Shown piece by piece: positions 7,631 through 18,000 of a stretch of DNA of 64,000 nucleotides. Below the pieces are notes generated by a model, which had not been told where the DNA came from, searched no databases, and was given only the letters and a program-made list of their open reading frames with translations. Source of the DNA: Flavobacteriales bacterium. GTDB lineage: Bacteria; Bacteroidota; Bacteroidia; NS11-12g; UBA9320. Location of the stretch: positions 558,001 to 622,000 of the forward strand of contig JACJZU010000002.1 in the NCBI GenBank assembly GCA_020635435.1, written 5' to 3'. The position numbers and the translations under genes were made by a program. Each line of letters opens with the position of its first letter. Positions within the stretch are counted from its first letter, which is position 1.

Positions 7631-8980
7631 TCAGATGCCGGTATAGTTCTCCGGTCGTATGAGCAAGAGTTCACTCCGTACTTCCTCCGAAACATCCAGA
7701 TCATTAATAAAACTCCGGATCGAATTTTCGGTGATCTCTGAATTTGTACGGGTGAGTTCCTTCAGTTTTTCATACGGGTTTGGATAACCCTCTCTGCGCA
7801 GCACGGTTTGTATGGCCTCCGCAACTACCGCCCAGTTCCTTTCCAGGTCGGCATACAGGGCGGATTCGTTGAGCACCAGTTTATCCAAACCTTTGAGGAT
7901 GGAACGGAATGCGATCAACATATGTCCGAGGGGAACTCCGATATTTCTGAGTACCGTACTGTCGGTGAGATCGCGCTGCAAGCGGCTGAGTGGTAATTTC
8001 TCCGATAGGTGGTTCAAAACAGCGTTCGCAATTCCGAGGTTTCCCTCTGCATTCTCGAAATCGATGGGGTTCACTTTGTGCGGCATCGCCGAAGAGCCAA
8101 CTTCATTGGCTTTTATTTTCTGCCGGAAGTACTCCATGCTCACATAGGTCCAAATATCACGGCACAGATCGATCGCGATCACATTGAAACGTCGGAGTGC
8201 ATCAAACTTGGCAGCGAGATTGTCGTAATGCTCGATCTGCGTGGTTGGATCCGATCTGCGCAAACCCATTGAGCTCACAAAACCATTACTGAAATCGCGC
8301 CAGTCGATCTCCGGATACGCCACATGATGTGCGTTGAAATTACCGGTGGCACCTCCAAATTTTGCAGGCCATTCGATCTCGTTGAACTGTCGGAGTTGTT
8401 CGTGTAAACGAACCACAAAAACGCGGATCTCCTTGCCCAAACGAGTTGGCGATGCCGGTTGGCCGTGTGTGCGTGCCAGCATTGGAATCTGTTCCCAGGA
8501 TGAAGCCAGATTGAAAAGTTTTTCGATCACTTCATTCAAAACAGGAATGATCACCGCATCTGAAGCTTTTTTCAGAGACAGGGGTATCGCGGTATTGTTC
8601 ACGTCCTGAGATGTGAGTCCAAAGTGCACAAACTCCCGGTACCCTCCCAACCCAAGCTCATCCAGTTGTTTCTTGATGAAGTATTCTACAGCTTTAACGT
8701 CGTGGTTGGTCTCGCTTTCCGCCTCCTTGATCCACAAGGCATCATCCTCATTGAAATCGTTGTAGATATTTTCCAACAATGCTCTGTTTTCAGCAGAATT
8801 GAGCCCTGCCACCGCATTGATCCCCGAAGCAGCCAGTTCGAGTAGATATCGGATCTCAACCTCTACTCTGTATTTGATCAATCCAAATTCCGAAAGATAG
8901 GGAGTGAGATCGGACGTTTTGGAACGGTATCGCCCGTCGATCGGTGAGATGGCGCGAAGTGCCTGAAGTGCGTCTGTCAT
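7631..8980 (-). CDS. purB: adenylosuccinate lyase
   Basis: A 449-residue enzyme of purine synthesis. It releases fumarate from SAICAR (giving AICAR) and from adenylosuccinate (giving AMP). The fumarase/aspartase superfamily signature SSAMPHKVNPIDFENAEGN is intact, with the catalytic Ser in the flexible loop. The N-terminal ISPIDGRY and the block TSQDVNNTA are typical of the long E. coli-type PurB (456 residues). It heads a minus-strand operon with the CoA-binding protein and a TPR lipoprotein. The AICAR it makes is the substrate of PurH encoded 9 kb away on the other strand. Confidence 0.97.
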   Translation of the reverse strand: MTDALQALRAISPIDGRYRSKTSDLTPYLSEFGLIKYRVEVEIRYLLELAASGINAVAGLNSAENRALLENIYNDFNEDDALWIKEAESETNHDVKAVEYFIKKQLDELGLGGYREFVHFGLTSQDVNNTAIPLSLKKASDAVIIPVLNEVIEKLFNLASSWEQIPMLARTHGQPASPTRLGKEIRVFVVRLHEQLRQFNEIEWPAKFGGATGNFNAHHVAYPEIDWRDFSNGFVSSMGLRRSDPTTQIEHYDNLAAKFDALRRFNVIAIDLCRDIWTYVSMEYFRQKIKANEVGSSAMPHKVNPIDFENAEGNLGIANAVLNHLSEKLPLSRLQRDLTDSTVLRNIGVPLGHMLIAFRSILKGLDKLVLNESALYADLERNWAVVAEAIQTVLRREGYPNPYEKLKELTRTNSEITENSIRSFINDLDVSEEVRSELLLIRPENYTGI

Positions 8981-9072
8981 GATTCGAACCGCGAAGTTAG
9001 CAATTCAATGCCCAATGCATCGGATTTGAATTCCATCGGAAAGAGCAGACAGAATTTCCCTTAATTTGCATT

Positions 9073-10638
9073 GTGCATCGAATTATTCTCCTCGCGTTAA
9101 TTTCCTGGTCATTCCGGTTACAGGCTCAGATAGCTTTTGATCCGGGTGTTTTGCATTTTGGTCGTGTTGCAGTTGACTCAATCCGCAGCATGGAGCTGTT
9201 TGTGGAGAATGTTGGGGAGGAAGCGCTTGCACTGGAGGTTCGCACCCTATTCCCCGCATTCACCGTAGAGCCGGCGATCCTGAATTTGAGTGGGGGAGAG
9301 CGGGGGATGATACAGGTGAGTTTTCGCCCGGAACAGAATGTGCGGTATAACGATGAATTATTATTCATTTCAGAGGACGCCCTGAATACGTATACCATCG
9401 ATCTGAGAGGAGAGGGGCGCCTCTTGAACACATATTACGATGCCACATTTGATCTGTGGGAAGAAGAACTCAAGGAATCTCTCCGAACGCTTATCTCTGC
9501 CAATTACAGAAGTTTGGGATACAATACAGCCCGCGACCGGATGTATGGCAGCATCGACAATGTGAATGGGGAAGTGACCTGTGTATACACGGGAAGAGTT
9601 GCCCGATTCAACACGCGTTCGGGGGCAACGCAGGCTGATTTCAATTGCGAACATACCTGGCCACAGAGCATGTTCAACAGCAGTGAACCCGAGAAATCCG
9701 ATATCCACCATTTATTCCCTACGCACTCTTTTGCCAATTCCATCCGGGGAAATCTTCCATTTGGGGAAGTGAACAGTGCAAGTTGGACAGAGGGCGGATC
9801 ATCCATGGGGGATGGGAAGTTTGAGGTACGCCCTGCCCACCGGGGAGACGCGGCCAGGGCTCTGTTCTATTTTGCCACCCGCTACCGGAACTATCAAAGT
9901 TTTCTAACGGCACAGGAATCCATTCTGCGTGAATGGAGTATGCAAGATATGCCCGATGCCAAGGAACGTTCGAGGAACGAAGCAATATTCAATGAGCAGC
10001 GCAACCGCAATCCATATGTGGATTTCCCCGGATTCCTGGATCGGATCAGCTCGCTCAGTACCAATTCAGTCCGGAAGGTCCAGGTTTCGGCATTTGCCGA
10101 ACCTTCATCGATCAATGCTCTGGACCATGTTCTGCAACAGCAGGATACTTTTCGGGTTCTGGTAGCCAATAATGGGAATACTACATTGCATTTCGACCGA
10201 GTCAACCTGATCACGAATGATTTTGTGTTGCTCGGCTCTTCGGACCTGGATCTGGAACCAGGTGATGCCCATTTATTTCATCTTCTGCCGGCTTCATGGA
10301 GTGTAGATCCACCGGTTCTTCTTTCGGATACTTTGTTGATCGCGTCTCCCGAGCAAACATTCCGTATTCCGATCCGCATGGAGATCCGTTCAGTTGGCCT
10401 TGATGATGACGTGGATCGGCCCGATCGGATCTGGTACAGTGAAGGAAAACTTTATCTCAAAGGTCTCGACGGTTTTACCCTGCGATTGATCGATCAAAAG
10501 GGTTCGGAGCAATACTTCACCGAAATAACGCACTCATTGGCCGAAATGGCCCTACCTTCTCTCCCGTCCGGTGTTTACTTCGCAGAGGCGATCAGAGGAA
10601 AGCGGGTTTACCGCGTCCGATTTCTGATCGCAGACTAA
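9073..10638 (+). CDS. secreted endonuclease I with N-terminal Ig-like domain and T9SS-type C-terminus
   Basis: A 521-residue secreted nuclease. A signal peptide covers about residues 1-19, ending QAQ. Residues 20-115 resemble the ASPM-SPD-2/choice-of-anchor Ig-like fold. Residues about 130-330 are an endonuclease I (NucM/EndA) domain with FNCEHTWPQSMF, DIHHLFPTHSFANSIRGNLP and a late NPYVDFP. The His in CEHTWP and the Asn/His of the following blocks form the catalytic and Mg-binding site. The last 75 residues, ending LPSGVYFAEAIRGKRVYRVR, look like a type A sorting domain of the type IX secretion system. The protein is therefore probably exported to the surface or medium, where it would degrade DNA or RNA. 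GTG at 9073 is the likely start. sppA follows after 18 bases. Confidence 0.88.
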   Translation: MHRIILLALISWSFRLQAQIAFDPGVLHFGRVAVDSIRSMELFVENVGEEALALEVRTLFPAFTVEPAILNLSGGERGMIQVSFRPEQNVRYNDELLFISEDALNTYTIDLRGEGRLLNTYYDATFDLWEEELKESLRTLISANYRSLGYNTARDRMYGSIDNVNGEVTCVYTGRVARFNTRSGATQADFNCEHTWPQSMFNSSEPEKSDIHHLFPTHSFANSIRGNLPFGEVNSASWTEGGSSMGDGKFEVRPAHRGDAARALFYFATRYRNYQSFLTAQESILREWSMQDMPDAKERSRNEAIFNEQRNRNPYVDFPGFLDRISSLSTNSVRKVQVSAFAEPSSINALDHVLQQQDTFRVLVANNGNTTLHFDRVNLITNDFVLLGSSDLDLEPGDAHLFHLLPASWSVDPPVLLSDTLLIASPEQTFRIPIRMEIRSVGLDDDVDRPDRIWYSEGKLYLKGLDGFTLRLIDQKGSEQYFTEITHSLAEMALPSLPSGVYFAEAIRGKRVYRVRFLIAD

Positions 10639-10656
10639 ACGCTTAAGGCTTTAAAC

Positions 10657-12429
10657 ATGAAACAGTTCCTGAAATTCGTTCTGGCCACTATGGTTGGCTT
10701 CATTCTTTTACTTGGTATCTTATTTCTGGTAGGTGCTTCGGCGGTGAGTAATCTCGGAAAGGACAAGGAGGTTAGCATCAAGGAAAAGAGTGTGCTCCAT
10801 CTGAAGCTGGATTATGAGTTGAACGACCGCACATCCGATAACCCATTCGAGCGCTTTGCTGCGTTGGCCAATGAAACCTCGGCACCGGTGGGATTATACG
10901 ACCTCATCACTTATATAGGTAAGGCCAAGGAGGACGAGAAGATCAGTGGTTTGTTCCTCGACCTTACTTTGATCAACGCAGGCTACGCCAAGACCCTCGA
11001 ATTGCGCAAGGCCCTGGCCGACTTCAAGGAGAGCGGCAAATTCATCTATGCCTATGCCGAGAACTACACCAACAAAACCTATTTCCTCGCAAGCGTTGCC
11101 GATAAAGTGTATATGAATCCCAAAGGCAATTTCCTGTTCAATGGCATGTTGAGTCAGGTTACGTTCGTAACGGAGATGCTGGATAAAATCGGTGTGGAGA
11201 TGCAGGTTGTGAAGCGGGGGAAATTCAAAGGCGCGGTTGAACCTTTCGTTCTGGATGGGTTGAGTCCTGAAAACCGCTTGCAGATCGAATCCTATGTGAA
11301 CTCGCTCTTTGACGAAATGATCGGAAATATTGCGGCAAGCCGCGGATTGACGGCGGATAGTTTAAAGGGAATTGCAGATCGCTTCGCGGTCCGCAATGCC
11401 GAACAGGCATTTGCTTCGGGTATGATCGACGGTTCGAAATTCAGGGATGAGGTCTTGGATGAGATCAAAGGCAAGCTGGAGTTGAAAGAAGATGAGAAAC
11501 CGGCATATCTTGATATGAGTAAATACATTGCTGCGGTGCGCATCAACGGGAAGAAGGACAAAGATTCCGAGGCGGATGAGCAGGTGGCCATCATTTATGC
11601 CGATGGTTCGATCATAAGCGGAAACGGAGACGAAGAAAGCATCGGTTCTGATAAGTTCGCCAGGGCGATCAGGCAAGCGCGCGAAAATGATAAAGTGAAG
11701 GCCGTGGTACTGCGTGTGAACTCACCGGGAGGAAGTGCCCTTGCCAGTGAGGTGATCCTCCGGGAGGTGTATCTTCTGAAGCAGGAAAAGCCGGTGATCG
11801 TTTCTATGGGAGATGTGGCGGCTTCAGGTGGATATTACATCAGTTGCCTTGCAGATTCCATACTCGCCCAACCGAATACGCTCACGGGATCGATCGGCGT
11901 ATTCGGCCTGATCCCAAATGCCGAGGATATGCTTGAGAAGATCGGCGTACGCATGGATTATGTCGGAACCGGTGCTATGAGTGAATTTGGCCGGATAGAT
12001 CGAAATATGACTCCCGAGGAATTATCGATCTATGATGAGTATGTTGGATCGGTTTACGATGATTTTCTAGGTCATGTTTCCGAGGGGAGAAAACTTTCTG
12101 TGGCCATGGTAGATTCCATTGGTCAGGGAAGGGTGTGGACGGGCCGAATGGCAGAAGCACTTGGACTAGTTGATGCCATGGGTGGCATGCACGATGCCGT
12201 TCGCATTGCTGCATTCAAAGCAGGTATCGAGAACTATGAAGTAACAACTTATCCAAAGAGCAAGAATCAGTTCGAGGAATTCTTCACGATGTTCAGCACT
12301 TCCTCGGTCCGAAACTATCTGTTATCGGGAGAATTGGGGGAACATTATGAATTGTACAGAACTGCCGGGAAATTGCAGAAAATGGACGGAGTTCAGGCCA
12401 TCTTGCCCTATCGAATTGAAGTTCGCTGA
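10657..12429 (+). CDS. sppA: signal peptide peptidase SppA, 67K type
   Basis: A 590-residue membrane-anchored serine protease that digests left-over signal peptides. One N-terminal membrane helix (about residues 7-33) precedes two Clp-like domains. The catalytic Lys is K191 in GKFKGAVEPF of the first domain. The nucleophile is S390 in AASGGYY of the second, so the dyad is complete. Length fits the duplicated E. coli-type SppA (618). It follows the secreted nuclease by 18 bases, so the two are likely co-transcribed. Its 3' end overlaps the convergent metallopeptidase gene by 22 bases. Confidence 0.95.
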   Translation: MKQFLKFVLATMVGFILLLGILFLVGASAVSNLGKDKEVSIKEKSVLHLKLDYELNDRTSDNPFERFAALANETSAPVGLYDLITYIGKAKEDEKISGLFLDLTLINAGYAKTLELRKALADFKESGKFIYAYAENYTNKTYFLASVADKVYMNPKGNFLFNGMLSQVTFVTEMLDKIGVEMQVVKRGKFKGAVEPFVLDGLSPENRLQIESYVNSLFDEMIGNIAASRGLTADSLKGIADRFAVRNAEQAFASGMIDGSKFRDEVLDEIKGKLELKEDEKPAYLDMSKYIAAVRINGKKDKDSEADEQVAIIYADGSIISGNGDEESIGSDKFARAIRQARENDKVKAVVLRVNSPGGSALASEVILREVYLLKQEKPVIVSMGDVAASGGYYISCLADSILAQPNTLTGSIGVFGLIPNAEDMLEKIGVRMDYVGTGAMSEFGRIDRNMTPEELSIYDEYVGSVYDDFLGHVSEGRKLSVAMVDSIGQGRVWTGRMAEALGLVDAMGGMHDAVRIAAFKAGIENYEVTTYPKSKNQFEEFFTMFSTSSVRNYLLSGELGEHYELYRTAGKLQKMDGVQAILPYRIEVR

Positions 12430-13628
12430 TCGGACCTGTAAACCGGTGAAAGTTCGCGCAAGTTGTCGAACCCGAGTAATCCGTGATCAAAAAAGAGCCG
12501 GACGGAGTCTGGCCGACTGTTTCGGCTTTCGAGATACATGAGCCGGTCGAATTCATCGAACCTCGGATCTTCTACCTGAATGAAATCCACCTCGGGGTCC
12601 AGAGGAACGATCTTGCGTATTTTATGGACTTCGGTATGTGTGCCCGTGCTGATGTGGTTGTTCAGAAGGGCGCAAACTGCGGTGCCATTCAAGCCGCATC
12701 CGAACAAAACATAAAGCGCGAAAAATATCGGATAGTCGTACCAACCTTTTCGGACAAACCAGGGAAACTGGGCCAAACCCAACAACATGAAACATCCTGC
12801 TCCCAGAAAAACAAGATTCGGCAGGATAAGCGTATCGTGAAGATTGATCAGTAATACAGGGGGCGAAACGAACATCCCGGTGGCGATGAGGTAATGCGAC
12901 CAGTTCAGTCCTTTTTCCTTGTATTCCGCATTTTCGAGAGAGATGAGGTTTTTGAGTTGTGCTTCCTTGTGGGGAGCTATCTTGCATCGATAATCCTCCC
13001 CGGCATTCGTTGGGTCCTGGTTGAGCAACAGAGCAGTACGCAGGTAAAGATCGGGCAAGGCTTCGCGGAAGGCATGGGGCGACTCGAAAAAGTGTTCTAC
13101 GCAAACCGCGAAGAATTCGTGCATATTGGTTCCTCCGTATTTGCGCAGAAAATGGCCTTCGGAACTGGAGATGCGCTCAAACTCCTGTCGGCTGCGGTCT
13201 TCCCAGTGCAGGAAGAAGAATTCGAATACGGGATCTGAATCGAAACCCTGTTTCAGATTCAGGTGGAGGGCATGTGCCAGTTCGTGCAGCCCAAGGTTGT
13301 AGTTGTCGTTGCCATTCGCATAACCCGCCTCAAAATCCGACCAAGACAAAGCTATTACGCCATTACCGGCTGCAAAGCCCTTCATCCATTTCTTCCAACC
13401 GCTGTGGTAAAAACTGTTCGGGTACAGGAGTATTTTGCGAAATGCCGGTAAATGATATTGTGTGAAACCGAACGTGAGTTGAGCCAGAGAAGCCGCTATG
13501 CGCAGGCGCATTTCGTCCGTGACGAACAAGCCCTCCATACCTTTGAATTTGAGGTACCTGCTCAGGCGCAGACATCGCTGGTTGAATATCTTTTTACCGC
13601 TCGGGCTGAGATCCCGGTAATAGGTCAT
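12408..13628 (-). CDS. MtfA-like zinc metallopeptidase (M90) with C-terminal membrane domain
   Basis: A 406-residue protein. The N-terminal part matches the MtfA/M90 peptidase family. It has the zinc site HELAHALH (about residues 115-122), and downstream NMHEFFAVCVEHFFESP carries the expected Glu and the FFE-P tail seen in MtfA. In E. coli, MtfA acts in control of glucose PTS through Mlc. Here residues about 245-330 add three or so hydrophobic segments and a soluble tail that E. coli MtfA (265 residues) lacks, so the enzyme is probably membrane-bound and its target is unknown. ATG at 13628 is preferred to GTG at 13652. It converges on sppA with a 22-base overlap. Confidence 0.82.
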   Translation of the reverse strand: MTYYRDLSPSGKKIFNQRCLRLSRYLKFKGMEGLFVTDEMRLRIAASLAQLTFGFTQYHLPAFRKILLYPNSFYHSGWKKWMKGFAAGNGVIALSWSDFEAGYANGNDNYNLGLHELAHALHLNLKQGFDSDPVFEFFFLHWEDRSRQEFERISSSEGHFLRKYGGTNMHEFFAVCVEHFFESPHAFREALPDLYLRTALLLNQDPTNAGEDYRCKIAPHKEAQLKNLISLENAEYKEKGLNWSHYLIATGMFVSPPVLLINLHDTLILPNLVFLGAGCFMLLGLAQFPWFVRKGWYDYPIFFALYVLFGCGLNGTAVCALLNNHISTGTHTEVHKIRKIVPLDPEVDFIQVEDPRFDEFDRLMYLESRNSRPDSVRLFFDHGLLGFDNLRELSPVYRSDQRTSIR

Positions 13629-13710
13629 GCCCTGTGTCCAGTCTGAATTCACAGGTTCATCAGATTAGCCATATTCAAACGGAGCATTGGGCATCCCGGT
13701 TCTGATCCGA

Positions 13711-14955
13711 TCAATTCTCGAGTTCAAGTTCGGCTTCAACCCCGATCACGGTATCACGAATAATGGCACAGCTTTCCAATAGGTCGGCTTCGCTTATAAC
13801 CAAAGGCGGTGCGAAGCGAATGGTGTGGATATGAGTTTGTTTGGCCAGCAGACCGTTGTCGCGCAGTTTGAGGCAAATATCATAGGCTGTTTTCCCGGAA
13901 CCGAAAGGTTGAATGTCGATGGCATTTAAGAGTCCTTTGCCGCGAACTGCGGTGATCAGATCGCTTTCGATCGCCCGCATCCGATCCCTGAAGATGTTAC
14001 CGAGATACTCGGCACGGGCTGCGAGATCTTCATCTTTAACTACCTCCAGAGCCGTTTGTGCAACTGCACATGCCAATGGGTTACCACCAAAAGTAGAACC
14101 GTGTTGCCCGGGTTTGATGCAGAGCATGATCTCATCGTTGGCCAGAACTGCCGATACAGGTAGAACACCTCCTGAAAGGGCTTTACCGAGAATGAGGATG
14201 TCGGGTTTCACGTCTTCGTGATCGCATGCCAGAAGTCGTCCGGTGCGCGCTATACCAGTCTGAATTTCGTCAGCGATGAAGAGCACATTCTTCGATCGGC
14301 ACAATTCATAACACGAGCGCAAATAACCATCGTCGGGAACGATCACACCGGCTTCCCCTTGGATCGGTTCCACGAGAAATCCGGCAACATTTGGATCTTC
14401 AAGCGCCTTGGCAAGGGCATCCACATCGTTATAGGGAATGGTCACAAAACCGGGGAGGTAAGGACCAAACCCTGTGTAGGATTCCGGATCGGTAGAGAAG
14501 GAGATCACCCCCATCGTCCTCCCGTGAAAATTGTGCTCAACCACTACGATCCGGGCTTGTTCCGGTTTGATGTTCTTGACTTCATAGGCCCATTTTCGAC
14601 AGAGTTTCAAGGCAGTTTCCACCGCCTCAACGCCGGTGTTCATCGGCAAAACCTTGTTGTAACCGAAATAATTGGCCATATACGCCTCATAGGGTCCGAG
14701 CCGATCGTTGTGAAAAGCCCTGCTACTAAGGGTCAGCAATTCAGCCTGATCGCGAAGTGCCTGTATAAGTCGGGGGTGACAATGTCCTTGATTCACAGCA
14801 CTATAAGCTGAAAGGAAATCGAAATACCGCTTTCCTTCTGTATCCCATACATGAGCCCCTTTCCCACGGCTCAATACAACCGGCAGCGGATGATAGTTAT
14901 GCGCACCAAATTGATCCTCCAGATCTATGAAATCCTGTTGCCTCAACTTTTCCAT
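13711..14955 (-). CDS. rocD: ornithine--oxo-acid transaminase
   Basis: A 414-residue PLP enzyme of class III aminotransferases. It converts ornithine and 2-oxoglutarate to glutamate 5-semialdehyde and glutamate in arginine breakdown or proline synthesis. Visible features are the N-terminal AHNYHPLPVVL, the cofactor strand FIADEIQTGIARTG with the PLP-binding Asp, the lysine in LILGKALSGGVLPVSA, and HGSTFGGNPLACAVA. The start ATG at 14955 lies only 4 bases after a -7 box. It is a single-gene unit. Confidence 0.95.
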   Translation of the reverse strand: MEKLRQQDFIDLEDQFGAHNYHPLPVVLSRGKGAHVWDTEGKRYFDFLSAYSAVNQGHCHPRLIQALRDQAELLTLSSRAFHNDRLGPYEAYMANYFGYNKVLPMNTGVEAVETALKLCRKWAYEVKNIKPEQARIVVVEHNFHGRTMGVISFSTDPESYTGFGPYLPGFVTIPYNDVDALAKALEDPNVAGFLVEPIQGEAGVIVPDDGYLRSCYELCRSKNVLFIADEIQTGIARTGRLLACDHEDVKPDILILGKALSGGVLPVSAVLANDEIMLCIKPGQHGSTFGGNPLACAVAQTALEVVKDEDLAARAEYLGNIFRDRMRAIESDLITAVRGKGLLNAIDIQPFGSGKTAYDICLKLRDNGLLAKQTHIHTIRFAPPLVISEADLLESCAIIRDTVIGVEAELELEN

Positions 14956-14959
14956 GTGC

Positions 14960-14967
14960 CAAAATTA
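14960..14967 (-). promoter_or_regulatory. -7 box (TAATTTTG) directly ahead of rocD
   Basis: Exact TAnnTTTG match on the minus strand, ending 4 bases before the rocD ATG. If used, transcription would start at or just inside the start codon. No strong -33 is visible at the usual distance. Confidence 0.4.
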
Positions 14968-15049
14968 GGTCATCCCTTTCAAGCTTCCCTGTAAACTGTG
15001 CCTAAAGGAGCGCACAATTCCATCATAAATGCGTTAATTTGGTTAATTG

Positions 15050-18000
15050 ATGCGTAGATCACGGATATACATCGCTCCAATCATTCTACTGCTCTTGCTG
15101 AGTATTTCCAATCCGGTTCGCGCAGTGGATTGGCGGGTGCTGCATTCCGATCATTTTAACGTGCACTTCGATCGCGGTCAGCAACAACTGGTTGAGTACA
15201 TTTTACCTCTCATGATCGCTGATCTGGGTTATATCGAAGATCGCATCGGTTATCGTTTGAGCGGTCGGATCGATGTATTCATTTACCCTTCCACGGCGTC
15301 GTACCTGGGGAGCTTGAAGCAGAGCCCGATGCCCCGGTTCAATGGGATCGATGGGGGCATCATCGACATTAGAGGGTTTGACATCAATCTGTGCTATACC
15401 GGGAACAAATCCGTTCTGCTTCGGGATCTCCGCATCGGGATCGGTGAGAATCTGATCTCGGAGATGCTTTATGGCGGCACGACCCAGGAACGCATCAAGT
15501 ACCATACCCTGCTCCACTTGCCCGATTGGTTCATAAGCGGATTGGCGGAATATCTGGCATTGGGCTGGGATAATGAATCCGACGGTGCCTTGCGCGACCT
15601 TTTTCTCAACAATAAATTGGGGCATTTCAATAAACTTGGACCGGAGGATCAAACGCTCATCGGTCACAGCTTGTGGCGATACATCGACGAGCGCAAGGGC
15701 GATCTCTCGATCCCGAGGATCCTCTATCTGGTTCGTTTAACCCGCAAACTGGAAACCGCTTTGTACTTCGTATTCAATGCAGGAGTCAAGGAGATCTATG
15801 CAGATTGGTATCGCTACAATAATGCAATCTACGCGCATGAGATGAACAGGCGAATACCCTCAAATTCGGAGGACCTCCGCTGGCACATTGCAAAACACAG
15901 GGTCGGGCAGGTATTCATAGGTTTGGATCTCAATAATCTGGTCTATGTGATGAGTGAGCCGGGTTTAACTGAGCTGCGGATCTGGAATCGGGAAACCCGA
16001 ACCAATAAAGTACTTTATTCCGAAAACACAAACCGACACCTCACATCCATTCCTGAAGAGGTACTCATTCCATTTTGGGATGGCGGACAGGAGATCTGGC
16101 TGGCCGATAATCTATTTCGCAAGGGTGAGCTGTTGAAATTGAACCTGCAGGGTGCTCAGGTTGAATCATTCAATCATCCGTTTACGGCTATCCGGGCAAT
16201 ATCGAAAACAGAGGTCTCCAACGAACTTCTGCTGATCGGTGTGATGAACGGAAAAACGGATGTTTTCCTTTTCAACACACTTACTGAGCGTGTTCGACAA
16301 ATAACGGACGATTGGAATGACGAGGCCGAGTTATTCTACGATGTGAATGGGAATTTCTACTACAGCGCTCAAGTTTACCGGGAGGAATATCACCCGGACG
16401 GCAGTCCTTCCCAATCGGACATTTTCTATTGCATAAGAGGGGTGGGTGATAGCATCGTGATCAGCAATCTCACCAATACCAGCACGGCGAATGAGCGCGA
16501 TCCGGTGAAATTGAGTCAGGCATCGCTTTCCTATTTGTCGGATGCCAATGGGATATCCAACGCCTATTTATTCGACATGGCTCCCCCGGGCAAGGCTATT
16601 ACGGATTACCGCTTCAGCATCCTGGATCAACAGGTGAGTCCGGATAAAAGTCTGGTAGTTGAGATGCTCCGGATCGATGATCATTACGAGTTGTTCGCCT
16701 CGGCCCTGGAATCCGGGCAGATACAGGTACAGGGCGAGCCGGCGCTTACTCAAACTCGTAAAATCCTGCAGGAACGGAAACGTGTGGAAGACCAGATCAA
16801 GCGGGAGGAAGATCGTATGGAAGAGCAAACAACATCTTATTCCGGATCCTACTTTCAAACCGACTTTCCCGTTCCGGCGAATGTAGATTCCATGGAAGAT
16901 ATTGCCCAGGAAGTTGAATCGTTGAATTGGTTTGAGTTTGGAGAGCATACCGGATACAAATTCCGGATCAGTCGCATTTATACACAGCTGGACAACAGCT
17001 ATTTCGGTAACGACCTGTTCCCGGTTTATCTGGCCCCTGAGGAGCAGTTCAGAAATCCGTTCGGTGCAACGTTCGGTGTTGGGATATCCGATCAGCGCCA
17101 GCGACATCAGCTCACGACTTTGGCGCGGAGCAACTTGAGCTTCAGTTCCATGCAATTCCGTTTGAACTATCGCTTCAACCAGGGCAATAATGTGTATGAA
17201 GGCGATGTATGGCGGCGCACCGAGCTTTTGAAGGATTACCAGACCTATTACCGGAACCGTGCCCTGCAAATGAAGTTCATTTCGCTGATCGCACTCAGCG
17301 ACCGATTCAATCTGAACAGCAGGCTTCGGGTCCGGAGGGACGAGCTGATGCCGCTCTCAACGAACAGAGAAGCTTTGCTCATGGACGTGGAACGTGAGCG
17401 ATTTGCTGAGTTGGGTGCCGGGATTGAATTCCACAGGGCGAGTACTGTATTCAACGGAGAAAAACAAACAAGTATGCGCATCGACCTTTCGGGTTTAGAA
17501 GATGGAAGAAGGGGAGGCGGTGGCACAGTTAAACTGGAAGGGAATATCCACAGGCCACTCACTCCGGCTTTGCAGCTTCGTTCCCAAATGCGAAGTGGAT
17601 TTGCATTTGGCAATGCTCAAAGGTTATTCATGTTAGGTGGTTTGTCGGAGGAGTTCAGGGCGGATTTCAATCGTGAAAATCCGGTATTCCACCGCAACAC
17701 AAATTATTACGAACCCATTTTTGGAATGCGTGCCTTCCCGCGGAACACAAGGAACGGAAATAGTTTCCTTCTATTAACCAATACGCTGGAGCTCAACTTG
17801 AGCAAGGTTCTGCACACGCATGCTCTCGGAAGTCGCTGGCTGTCAAACACATCATTGCTCGCCTATGCCGATCTGGGTTCTGCCTGGTTTGGAATAGATC
17901 CCTGGAGTATAGACAACCCAAGAAACGTTCGTCAGTTTTCGGATGGAGTTCTTGACATTCGGGTCTATAATGTTAAAAGTCCCTTTGCCTATGCTTTCGG

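Noticed and set aside
16568..17269. 233-codon minus-strand ORF
   Set aside because: Antisense to the TolB-like gene and with no recognisable domain.
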